From Paragonimus skrjabini miyazakii (taxonomy: Eukaryota; Platyhelminthes; Trematoda; Plagiorchiida; Troglotrematidae), in assembly GCA_014338405.1 (NCBI GenBank), contig JTDE01000699.1, positions 59,255 through 123,254 of the forward strand: DNA of 64,000 nucleotides. Reading direction: 5' to 3'. A model generated the notes under the pieces. The model was given only the letters and a program-made list of their open reading frames with translations, was not told the origin of the DNA and ran no database searches. Positions 12,321-23,863 of this stretch are shown in pieces; positions within the stretch are counted from its first letter, which is position 1, and each line of letters starts with the position of its first letter. The position numbers and the translations under genes were made by a program.

Positions 12321-14959
12321 GTACGGTTACTGACTAATGACGAGCCCAACTGTGAGGTATAAAACTTGTTTGCCTGAAAACTTTACCTGAAAGCAAACGC
12401 TGTGATCAGGTTATAGTTATGTTCGATTTATAAATCACTCAGTTTTTTAAAGGTGCGGAGAATCTTACCGTCTTATACTAATTATTATTATACTGTAATC
12501 AATACGATGAGGGACATTCAAACAAATATAGTCGGTTGATTAGCATTTTGCAGACATATTTTCATCCACATCTCAGTTTTTTAATCCTTATAAAGTTTTG
12601 TTTTATTATTCTAACGAATATTCTTCCTTCAAAACATTACTTCTGAGAATGTTTGCTGTATAAGGCTAACTTTGTCAGTCCCCAGTTAAAATGCTGTTTA
12701 CCAACTGACAATCATTGGCGATCGATTGTTGTTGCCTCCTGTTCATTGAATTCACATTGTCTCCAATAATAAATGCTTATTCCCAATCTTATTATCCATC
12801 TCCTCTCCAACTATTATCAGCTCCACCAAATTAAAAGGACTCTGTTCCAATTTTGCAGCAATTGTGTCACGTGCATGTGCGTGTTCTGTACGAAGCATCG
12901 TCAAATTAAACTGGAAAAAAAACAACGTCGATTAAATGAAATTTTACACCCAAATGGCTCCCTGTTCGTTAATCAAATGTACAATCTATTGTAAGTTTGA
13001 CAATGTTGAGCAATTTGAAATATAGGTGAATCGGCATGTGTGAATGTTTTAACATTCACATTCAGTCATTTGTAAGAACATTTCGGTTGTTGTTCAGTTT
13101 AAAGTTTTTCGCTAAAAGATCAATGGCACATACCATTATCAAGATTAGGAGTCTAACGCTTGTTATTACACCTTGAGAAGACAAGTTTGATCACATCGTT
13201 ATGTATGACACAATATACCTGACCGGTGATTAATCATATGTATATGCTCACAGAGGCATTTCTATGTGTGCAGCATACAACTGGACTGATTAGATGGAGT
13301 AAAGCCATCCATCATAAATGGTTATGTGGGTAAATTGGATGTTATTATCTGAATGAGTTTTAACATAACCTTTTAGTGACTCAGTTCATTTGTAATAACT
13401 AGCGTGCATCAATCATGATTGTTATGTTTCTCTGCCTAATCTAAGACAACTGCTACTTAGTTGCTTTTATTCGAGTAACTGCGTGAAAGAAGATTGAAGT
13501 TTTTTGAGCAATATATTACACAGTTTGGTCTATCCAGCACATAGATCAAAGTTGGTGTTTGTATATTAGAAACGAAGTTTATCGTTTATCATTTGGTCCA
13601 ATCAGATTTCTCAAGTGAAAGTCAAGAGAAGACTTGTCGTGTATCATTGTGAGCAAAGTGTAACATCTAGTTGTGAAAACGTATTAGATTGGCTTTACAT
13701 TGTGATTAAACTATTTGCAGTGACTTTGTACACATTAAGAGGTAAATTTTCGGGACTTGTACAACCATATTGAAAGCGCACATTTTTAGAAAGTTGTTGG
13801 CCTAATTGTACAGTTGCTTCATTTTTGAGCACTTTAGAATAAGTAAGAAATAATACTCTGTAAGGGATACCAGAAAAACTGAAAGCATGCACACGGATAA
13901 ACTTAAATTTGTCAACAGATGCACATAATTGTTTACAGAAGAGATGAGTAAAATCGAGAAAGTGTTTAAAGACAGACGAAGTACACACTTTAAAATGGTA
14001 TAACCTAATGTCTTTCGAACCAAGAACATCATCAGCTTCCGGCGAATGGTCAACGGACCTAAAAATAGTCCACCGTTTTTGGTCAGACGATTAGAAAGAC
14101 GTATTGCAGAACGATATTACCATTGAGCGTGTGCACATGTATACACTAAGCAGGTGATGTGACTACCGTGGGTTGGGAACGGCTTCAGATGAAAAGTATA
14201 TAACTGAAGTTTTTGATACAGCATGCATGGCTAGCCTATGTGTATGGAAGGATCTTAGCTTAAGTGGCTTTATGCAGTAGTCCCTATCGTTAAATGGTGA
14301 TCTGCTTGAACTTAAAGAGATATTTTCAAGCTCACTGAAGACGTTATTTTGAGTCATACAACACCGTCAGTTAGCCTGTTGACGGTTTGCTGGCAGCCTA
14401 AACTTGAGACTGTCAACAGAATGCTGTATAGCTTTTACACTTCAAAGAACGTCTTCGATTATCAAATGCGATCGCTACTTCTTTGTACACACAAAGTTTC
14501 AGCCCATGTCATTGTTCTCAGTCGTCCGATATACTGACACGACATTTCCTTCCAGTCTACCCTGACTAACAAATTGATGGATATTTCATTTTCTTCATAG
14601 AACCTTCTATCTTCTCACATATATTCCTATACTCACCTAGGTGCTATATTCCTTTCAACTTTTTTGGGTTGTCCTCTCTCTCTGTCTAAACTGTATTCTT
14701 GTTTGGTTCACCGGTCTACTTGTTAAAGCCTCCAATCAAATGAGTTAATGTCTTAAGCGTTTATTTACTGCAGTGGTTTTTAATGTCTAATTTTGATCGA
14801 ATCATTCCATTAAAGCCTTTATAGTTCATGTAGTGCCCAGTTATCCTTTACGCGCACTACCTACTGTAATAATTCAAAGTGCTCCTCCTTATATGACTTT
14901 CAAATGTTTGAGCCGCTGGTATTACGAACTTTCGCTTCCTGGGCATCAAGTACCTCTCG
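12321..14959. other. Non-coding stretch, no gene recognised
   Basis: AT-rich. Two overlapping minus-strand open frames near 13695-14053 (97 and 83 residues, in different frames) show no family motif and look like chance frames. No RNA gene or regulatory element is supported. Confidence 0.55.
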
Positions 14960-15180
14960 ATTATAGTGAGCAACCTCGTTAGACCCCGGGCTTGAACTCC
15001 AGCTATGTTCTCATAAGGCAACCTTGTTGGCCTCTACCCAAATGGTTTGATATATGCAGTGGCTAACTTATCACATCTTAACGCTCAATCTTCTCTTATG
15101 AGTATTGCTCAGATCAGCTGAGCGCCTTCATAACAGGCCAGTTAAGTGTCTTTTTAGCTTCAGTCGATCACCTGTCGATC
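14960..15180 (-). repeat. Old hammerhead-SINE copy, leader plus tRNA-like head
   Basis: In reverse complement this carries the leader of the family (GATCGACTGAAGCTAAAAAG, then GAGATTGAGCG) followed by a tRNA-like region with GGTTGCCTTATGAGAACAT and a good B-box-like GAGTTCAAGCC (plus-strand 14989-14999). The hammerhead and tail are gone. Divergence from the 40.8 kb copy is high, so this is an older insertion. Confidence 0.6.
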
Positions 15181-15944
15181 AAAAGTGAGTGGAAATTAGG
15201 CATCTTCACTCACGAGCAAATTTGGATGGGCGTTTAAAGCCGATTATTTGATCGCATTTCATGTGAGGGTGATGAAGGATAGCTCAGTGTGGCGACCTCT
15301 TGGGAAGATAGCCCGAATCCGTATCCTAGTCGTGGCATGTGTGTGTACTATTATACTACAACAAAACCTAAGTCCCTTACTCTGTTTTGAAAATGCCATT
15401 TGTGGAATCTATGGAAACGCGGTAGTTACAACCAAATTCCCGGAAACAGCAGTAAACTGGTGATTATGGGAAAAGCGTACCCGTATAAACGATGACCTTT
15501 CGTAAACAATTTTTTATTCCGTTACCATTTATTTGTGAAACTTAGGTTTACTGGATTAGCATACAAGGCAAAAATTCTGTCTGTCCAGTACAATAAAACT
15601 TTGTTTGAATATGTCCCGAACGCGAAGTCGATATCATTGCTCTCTGCTGTGATTTCAGTTATTAGGTAAGATGAAATAGTCTTCTTAGTATATTTTCGCC
15701 GGACAGATTTGTAATATTTTTGTCCCAGTTATCTATTCAGTCTACCAGAATTTTCATTCGGATAATTACTAACACTGTTTAGACCGCATTCAACATTCGC
15801 ATTATCGGCTAGTATATCATGATACCTTCCAAGCTGAATATGATTTGGCTTATGGATCACGTCATTGAAACTGACTATGAAATCTAGAAATCTTTCTCCA
15901 ACACGCTGTCCCGTATAAATATTTACAATCCCCTTCCCTCGCAG

Positions 15945-16296
15945 TTTGTTGCTCATCCACATTGTCAACATTTGCTCACCACGCTTTGGTACGACCAATT
16001 ACCCGGTTGGCGTAAACGCGATCCGTTCACCAAAGTCTTCCTGTGCTTCACATTCATCGTTGCCATGCCCGTTCTGGCTCCTATCTATCTACTCCACCCA
16101 CATGGCCGCATTGGCCAACTACTGCGTAGTCCGCTTATCAAATTCATCAACCACAGTGCCTCGTTCGCAATATTCATATTCCTCCTACTGATTGCATCGA
16201 CAGACAGTTCCACCCAAGACAGTCTTCGACTGCGCAGTGAAATTCGTGGCCCTGTTCCAAACAGAATTGAAATATTCATCTTGTGGTGGGTCATAG
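15945..16296 (+). CDS. TRPC: TRPC-type cation channel, exon A: pre-S1, S1, start of S2
   Basis: This exon encodes residues 1-117 of the visible protein plus the first base of codon 118. It starts FVAHPHCQHLLTTLWYDQLP, the conserved segment that in TRPC channels links the cytoplasmic N-terminus to the membrane domain. A hydrophobic pre-S1 elbow follows (about 29-50), then RSPLIKFINHSASF leading into S1 (about 66-85), and IEIFILWWVI starts S2. The acceptor is a pyrimidine-rich tract ending CAG at 15942-15944 and the donor is GTAAGT at 16297. The exon has no start codon of its own (its first in-frame TTG is internal); upstream ankyrin exons must lie outside the window or be missed. Entry is in phase 0, exit in phase 1. 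Channels of this family conduct Na+ and Ca2+ at the plasma membrane, usually downstream of phospholipase C. Confidence 0.95.
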
Positions 16297-19200
16297 GTAA
16301 GTGTTTACTCGATAACAAACAGCAGCCCTTGCCGTAACCTTCGTCATCAGCCTTCTCCTCCATGACTGATCTCATTTTTCTTATTAGACTCATCTGAAAT
16401 TATCAGGATGAAATGCAGACCGTTTCACAATGCGATAATACTCTCATCCACTCTCATCTGTGGAGCGTAGCTCGTTACCACCAACCACCACTTTGTAAAC
16501 CAAAATTCAGATCACTGGTGATACTTGAACCATAAATGTCACTAAAGGGTAGTAGAATGTAAAAACCGGGCTAGAATTTTGCTCCTTCTGGTAATCACAT
16601 CTCTATCTGTTGGGCAAATGTTCAACCTGGGTTAATCAACATATCTGTGCAGACACAAGACAGAAGTAATATAAGCCAGTCGAGACGGATACAGAATTAC
16701 CACAGCCCTGTGCAGAACACCAATGTCATAGTTTTACTATTAGTACTTCAGTAATATAAATGTTAATTATATCATACCGCGGCATCCAAAACTACCACCC
16801 TTGGTCTTCTAGACTTATATGATTGTAGTATAACTTGAGATCAACTACAAACTCTTAAAATGCAGTCCGTGCTGCAAATACCAGATCATCCCACTTTTGT
16901 TCAAATTTCAACAGTATTATGTGAATCATCCCGGAGGGTAGCACAGGAAAATAATAAGTTGCGAATTTTACGGCAAGCATCATTTCTGTTGGATTTGTGT
17001 GATGATGGATGATCAGAATGATCAAAGAATTGCTGTTCAACAATTACAAGCTTGCTAGACTTTAAATGACACCGGTTGTAGCTTAAAAATAGAGGACCTT
17101 CAATCCAGTTCGGAACGTCCAGAAAACGTTCACATATATTGTCCTGTGTCAATTGAATCTATCTACGTCGGTCGGATAGTCGCCTACAGCCAGTCTTTCA
17201 ACTGGTATTGCAAGATACACGATTGGTTGAAAGTTTCCGTAGATTCTTTACTGGGGTAGGAAAACAGCTCAGCGATGACCGGGTCACTGTACTAGTTTAT
17301 TCCATCATTAACCCTTGATAATTATTTTGTATACTATGCACGGTACAGTTGTTATTTGAATCACTACGCGTTCATCATATGGTCTCAGATCATATATAGC
17401 AGACTTTCATTATACAGCATTTATTTGTTTGACGCAGCGTTATACCCCATATGTAAAAGCTAGATCTAGCGACTTGCACGAAGCAAACGCCCACTGGATC
17501 TTTGCTTTCACTTCTCAACGTAGCCGTCTAATGAATGTATAGCACACTCTAAGTAAATCGTTCCAATAATAGTTCTAACAGTTTGGACCGTTCTATGTCA
17601 CGATCTTTAATCTACTGTGTTGGAAAGATGCGAATTTCAACACGATCGGCTGGTTAAACCTTCGGATATTCTTTCATGCCTCTTAAAAATGACAGCGATC
17701 CTATGAATTATGGTTGTTGGAGATTCTAGTACTTGCTGCTGCAGGAACTATTATATTTTTTTATAAATATCTGACACAGAACTGCTTTTTAGCCTGAGGT
17801 ATGAATCTCCTTTTACTTCCAGTTTGTTTCTTCTTCTCATGACAGTTCTCGCGAATCAGATTGTAGTCGTTTATCATGGTTTTTCCGTCTTTTTAGCCGC
17901 TGTCTGCTTTTTAGACTGCTCAGATCTTTTTCGGGTAATATCAGAATCACGCCTCACTTTATATCTGTCAGTTACGTTTCCGTAACAGCTTACACTAGGC
18001 AGCCAATGAGTGCAGTCAGTCAAACATGGAAACATATCGGTTTGCGATTGTCACTAACCCGGTCATCAACATTCTATTGGCTGATGATGAAAACGTTTCC
18101 CACCGTCGCAGCCCTACTTTAGATGGAAAGAGACGCTATCATATCGAGGGATTTTGATTACAATTACAAGTAGGTATCGCGAATTTGCCGTATAACCGAG
18201 ACGGTTATTTTTATGTGCAACAATGTAAGCACTTATGTAATGACTAGGTTTCAAAGATGTATGGTTGTTCTCTTACCGGAATACATTCACTCTGGGAACG
18301 TACGCCAAATTTGTTCAATTACGTAAACGAATACTAATATTAAGTTGGTAACGTCACTTGACTTTCATTGATCTTCAAATACTTATCCAACAGCACTCGG
18401 TTGAACCAAGACATAAGTAAAAAACGAAATTACGGAGTGACTACGTCTTCTTCAGAATTATACACTTTGTGTCTTCTGATGCACCTCTGGTTATTAGTGA
18501 TTGGACTTAATGTTACTTTCACCCATAGCCAGAAGCCACCGTTCGAAGGAACCGGATGACGACTTCCCGTACAACGATAAATCCATAACGCGTTACTATG
18601 AGCCGTGGATAGCAAGTCCTATTAGATTCGGAATTTGAAAAGCGAACATAGGTGTAAGTGCAAACAGCTGAACTAAAATTATTTTGAGACCAATAGACTT
18701 GGGCATTAACTACTCAAATCCACCAAGTGTACAAGACGGAAAGCAACAAAGTTTTCAGTAACTACGGAACTCACTACAATGAACTCTAAATTTTTGTGAT
18801 TGTTTTGTGGTTTGGAATTTTGCACATTTTAACTCATCTACAATAAAAACCAGTAGAGATGCTGTATTCAAACCACTGTCATCAATAAAACTGAATAGAA
18901 GTAGATCTGTTTTCCACTTGACAACAGTCACAGTAATGTTGACATCGATGTGTGCAAAAGGATATACTATCGTGTAGTTTCGCGTACAAAATTTAGGCAT
19001 TTTAACTTGATTACACTTGATTATTTGAATGGGGTGTTCAAGAGACACAAATCACAATAACAGTTTGCTTCACTCACTTTCATCAACCGTAATTATGTAA
19101 CTAACCTGAGGTAGAAAACAACGGATTCCAAAACGAATGTGCGAAAGTAAAAAATGATAAGAATATTTGAGATTATGAACTGTCGGAATGTTGATCGTCG

Positions 19201-22200
19201 AGAAATTGACTGTTTGCATTACAAACGCTATCAGTATACTTGGGGTTTCGTTTCTTCATCAGGACCGTGAACGATGGTGCAATACTAAAGTTGTAACGTA
19301 TGATCGATAAGTGGTTTGCGATGAATGAAGCGACGTTCCATCCTCGCGTTTCACACCAACCTGTACATCCAATCACTCCGTTTCGGTGCTCTTGTTTCTG
19401 GCTTAACAGAACTTGGTATTGCAAAATCTGCCTTGTATCCCTAAAATCAATAACAAAATGTACCAGTTTATTAAGTTCCTTGACCATATTTATTGCGCAG
19501 CATACTTTCCTTCCAAAATGCCTGTCGAATAGTGCGTTTATGTTACTTGAGACGCCCAAGGTTTGATAAATAAAATCAGTATTTGCTAGAATGAATGGAT
19601 CCAAGAAGAGAAAATATTTGTAAAACCACAGGCTATACTAGAATGGACACGCCGTGTTTAATCTAGGAGAGGGGTTGCAAAGCAAAGGCGGAAGGTGTGC
19701 ACAAGCTTCTTCTAGATGAACTGATGGTAAGGGTGGGGAAGTGAACTGATGAAAAACAACTTTTCACGGCCACTAGATCAGCAGGTTGAAGCACACGGTT
19801 CTCCTCCTTAATAGGTTACGCCTAAAGCGTTGCTTACAATCCCTAGAGCTTCACGTTAACCTACCTGTTAGTATAAGACAGAGTTACTAAATGGTGTTTG
19901 AAGAACTTGATGGCCTGGAGGTGGTAACATCCCAATACAACACAGCCACATCTATGTAATGGGCAATAATAGAGGAGAAACCAACTTACAACATACAAAC
20001 GCCAAAATTCAAACGAATATCCCATTAGTTCGAGTTGAAGCGTGAGCTGAAAACGTTGTTTGCATTGAATATAACTGTGACAATCAAAAGTTAAGAGGAT
20101 ATTTGAAACAGTTGGTTCCCTTCATAAATTTGGACATAGCAGTTCAAAAGGGTATTGTTGGTTTGTGTTCGACACCCAAGAAAAACAATTCAATCATTCG
20201 AAATAAGTTAATCACTTTCTACTTTAACTTGGAACGACTGTTTGAAGACACAAGCAGTGGCGTGAGCAGCTGTAATGAATACTTCATACCCTGCTATAAT
20301 ACAATTACTACAAATCCAACAAAATCTGACATGATTTGGAAAAGCTATTCAAAGTGGTCACTAGTTTGACACTGTGAATACATAAACGGATCAGGATACT
20401 AAATTCGGTAAAACTGGGTGGTCATTCCTCAATAACATTGGACACTTACTAAAATTTTGAAGTGCCAGACGGAGAAAAACGCAAATAATAAACATTTGCA
20501 GCACCTGCTGTGCTACGACACCAAGCAGTCTTGATGGTGTTTATCTCCATTTACATGGAACAAAATGTTTGTAAAATAAGTTGATGGTTTTGTGAGAGAC
20601 ACACATTCGAACATAACAAAACCTATTCGCAGATAATTTGATATATGTAATCTGACATGTACACTGTGCTCGTTGTTAATTTAATGTTCATTATGACGGT
20701 TGACGTTTTGAACAAAGCTTCCGTCTTATTGTAAACATTTTAGGCAGCCCCATTTGAAACGATACTTTAGATTCGAAAGTCATTCTCGTTAATGTTCATC
20801 AATGCATAACCTTATAACGGCCGGGATTTGAGATGCAGCACACGGTCTCATAAAGCAACCACGCAGTTGACCTCGTGTAAATGACAAATTCTGACGAAAG
20901 CAAATTCTGAATTTAGAGGTTATTTTGAAGGAAGGTGACAAGAAATGCTGCAGTCACATAGGAACGAAGTTCAGTTGGTACATATAAAAGCTACTGGTCA
21001 GTAGATAGCACTCCATTGTACAAATTGTCCTTATCTTTATTCACTGTGACATTCCACACCGGTTACGATTACAGTGGAAAAGTTCATGACAATATATACT
21101 TCAGCATCTTCACTTGTGGCTTGATAGTTTTTAATGGTTTCGTTCTCACTTAAAATCATTCGAAAGAAACCTAGATGAGGACTAAATTTCACACTAGTAA
21201 ACCGCATTAGTCACTGTAGTTATTCCAATAACAGGTACATATCAAAGAACCTATCGCCGGTTGTACAAGAGTTAGACATGCTGATTGAATGCTATCATTC
21301 AAAATATAACCGGGACTGCTTCTACTTAAGGAATCCGTGAATATGATAATGTGGTGTGTAAAGGTTCCTTCAAGAGCGTCCATCATGAAACAAGTGACTA
21401 ATCATCAATTAATTCATTTATTAACCGGATGCGACAATTCTTTCGATAAAATTTAAAAATTAATAAACATAAATTGGTTGAAAATTATTGTGTCTATATT
21501 TAGGCAATTTCTGATTTTATTCAATAGTGTATAATTATGCAGACTTTTGAGATACAACAAAATATACTTTAATGTTATCAATTGAAACTACACTTAAGGA
21601 TCATTTTGGTCTTTTTTGGTTATTTGTTAACAAGCGTTTTTAGAACAGCATTCTAACGCGGCAAGTCAAATTATTATTCCAAATTAATAAATAATTTAGT
21701 GAATACTGTCTAGTCTCATAGCGCAATTGAGTGAGTTCAATTATGTTATTTTAAGTTGATTTTCTTATGAGTAAGCAAATAGCAGGTAATCACATTTAAC
21801 AGGGCATACATTTTGAAAGTTAACTATATAAAGGTGATGGAAAATGAAGGTAAGCTATCAAAAGAGAAAAGTTTTCGTCGCCAGCAAAAGTATTCAAGGA
21901 CAAGAGTTAACCGCATTGATCAGTGCTACATGAGAACGTTTGCCTAGTTGATATTTTAGCTAAAGATAACTTGAATTTCAAGAGACGATTCAACTTTCTA
22001 AGTGACAAGCAAGAAAACCGATTCGTCGTAATCGGGGTCAGTGAAGTGCTATAGAGTACAGGAAGATGAGAAAGAGAAGATCTCTGAATAAGACGTGAAC
22101 GGTTCAGATTCTTGTTTATCTTCTGTACACAACAACTAGTCTGTACTGCACGCGACCAAACATCTGGCCACAGATGATTGACATCGCTTAAGCATATAAA

Positions 22201-23588
22201 TTGAAGTTGGTATTAAATGGATGAATGTCGAGGACAGTCATAATGAACCCTAATGTCTACTCCGATAAATAAGCACCTTCAAGAATGTTGGCCTACCGAA
22301 CGCATACATAACCACATTAGTAAAAGTAACCTAATGCCAGATTTCATGGGTCTATGTTGTAAATGGACGAATAGCACGCAACTGCACCGACGAAAATACA
22401 TAAGTGTGGTTGCGAGAACATTAAAGCAAACCACAAAGAGGAGAAGATTGAGAAGACCATAAACGGGAATTATAAGATTCAGAAGCATATCTTTGCCGCG
22501 TTTATCAGTTCTAAAACATATGCAGTCGTCAACTAATTAAGGAGGAGAAATTGAAGAGTTTAAGGTGGATAGCATAACTGTTGAAAAACGAGTGAAAACA
22601 GCCCAGTGGTACTTCGATACAGAAAACAAAGTAGGAAAGGAGTAATATGTTCTTGAACAGTGAACGAGTGAATTGGAGACATCCATCTTCTGGACACATT
22701 AGGCAATATGTCTTAATCATAATCAAGCACAGTTAAACCAACACATATTTGACACATTTATAAAACATGAGATCAAACGAACATTAAACACGTGATTTAC
22801 TGTGAAGAATTGACTCTTTTGAAATTATGTAGCCCATGCTAACAAACAACTATATTGACGCACTTTACACATAAATCAGACTTTAAGTAGTCCTCTTTCA
22901 CAATGCTCCCCCCCAAACGCTTATTCGGTGGATTATAGAAGGAGAGGAAATGCTCGAAGAAAGTACCAATCGTATGCTGAAAGCACAATTGTGGCTGAAG
23001 TAAGTAACTAGTTGTGCATACTGATGAGAAAACAAACCTAGTGATTTTCAAAGTAGGTTATAAACATAATCTAGCTCAAGCCGAACACTCGGAACTTCCT
23101 TCAATTTGCCAATATGTGGACTACCAATTTAGTGATGGTGTAGGAATAACGTAAAGGGACGGAATATATGTGCGGTATACATGAACGGACTGGAACGGAA
23201 AAGCCAGTTATCTTAGCCAAAGTATTTTATTTTGAAAAATCTAAATTATTTTTACATTTCATTAAGCACGGTAAACTAAATTCTGTTTTACGACACGTCT
23301 GACGTATCGTACCTCAGTTTTGAACTGATTGTTCTCATGCAAACAGGTTCAGCTTTATGCAAGCCTTTCAAATTCCGGTAACTCCACGTGGAATGTGTGT
23401 GTGTATACAACGGGTGTCTTTACTCCGTTTGGTTCTCATGAGCGGTCCACACTGTTTACTGAGAAAAAAGTCTGGCCCTTCAGATAATTTTCGTATGATT
23501 TCGGTTGATTCACGTAGCTACCACATATGGATCACTTTTGCCATTATTTCGTTGTTTTTTCTCCCAACCGTTGCCTCGTCAACCTAAG
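16297..23588 (+). other. TRPC intron A (7.3 kb)
   Basis: Bounded by donor GTAAGT (16297) and acceptor CTAAG (AG at 23587-23588). The phase 1 donor and phase 1 acceptor restore codon GGT (Gly118). The interior is AT-rich and contains one SINE relic at 20.8 kb. A 143-residue minus-strand open frame at 19173-19604 is the longest in the intron but has no motif I can name. No nested gene is supported. Confidence 0.8.
20818..20878 (-). repeat. SINE relic, tRNA-like head
   Basis: In reverse complement it reads GAGGTCAACTGCGTGGTTGC, then TTTATGAGAC, a small deletion, and TCAAATCCCGGCC. This follows the tRNA-derived head of the hammerhead SINE at 40.79-40.86 kb (GAGGTCAATGGCGCAGTGG ... TTCAAGTCCCGGC). 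Leader, ribozyme and tail are missing. Confidence 0.6.
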
Positions 23589-23863
23589 GTTTTGTGTGGA
23601 GCGAAATGAAACAGATATGGGAGGAAGGATTCAAAGCCTACGTACGGCAGTGGTGGAATTGGTTGGATTTCCTTATGCTCGGACTGTATCTGACTACTGT
23701 TGCGTTGCGTCTGGTGGCGGTTGTGCTACGCAAAACTCATCAGTATGGTACAGAATCAGCTCCACGTACCGAATGGCCGGCATCGGACCCAACACTACTC
23801 AGTGAAGCACTATTCTCCATTGCTCACATTTTCAGTTTCGCTCGAATCATTTTTCTGTTTCAA
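23589..23863 (+). CDS. TRPC: TRPC-type cation channel, exon B: end of S2, S3, S4
   Basis: Encodes residues 118-209. It completes S2 with GFVWSEMKQIWEEG, the conserved cytoplasmic S2-S3 linker of TRPC proteins, then S3 (WWNWLDFLMLGLYLTTVALR, about 139-158), a short extracellular loop rich in Thr, Ser and Pro, and S4 (LLSEALFSIAHIFSFARIIF, about 187-206). S4 has one arginine only, as expected for TRP channels, which are weakly voltage dependent. An in-frame TAA at 23585-23587 lies just before the exon, so the acceptor AG at 23587-23588 fixes the start. The donor is GTAAGC at 23864, phase 0. Confidence 0.95.

Noticed and set aside
15248..15463. Possible tRNA gene (GATAGCTCAGTGTGG near 15277) with an open frame beside it
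   Set aside because: The A-box-like string is not followed by a B box at tRNA spacing and no cloverleaf arms pair.
16085..16393. 102-residue minus-strand open frame opposite exon A
   Set aside because: Antisense shadow of the channel exon, with no motif of its own.
22909..22916. Short C homopolymers (also at about 45605), considered as structured or regulatory
   Set aside because: Isolated runs of about seven or eight cytosines with no partner tracts for quadruplex or i-motif formation.
23000..23050. CTGATGAGAAAACAAAC, hammerhead-like
   Set aside because: There is no stem II and no GAAAC with paired stem III.
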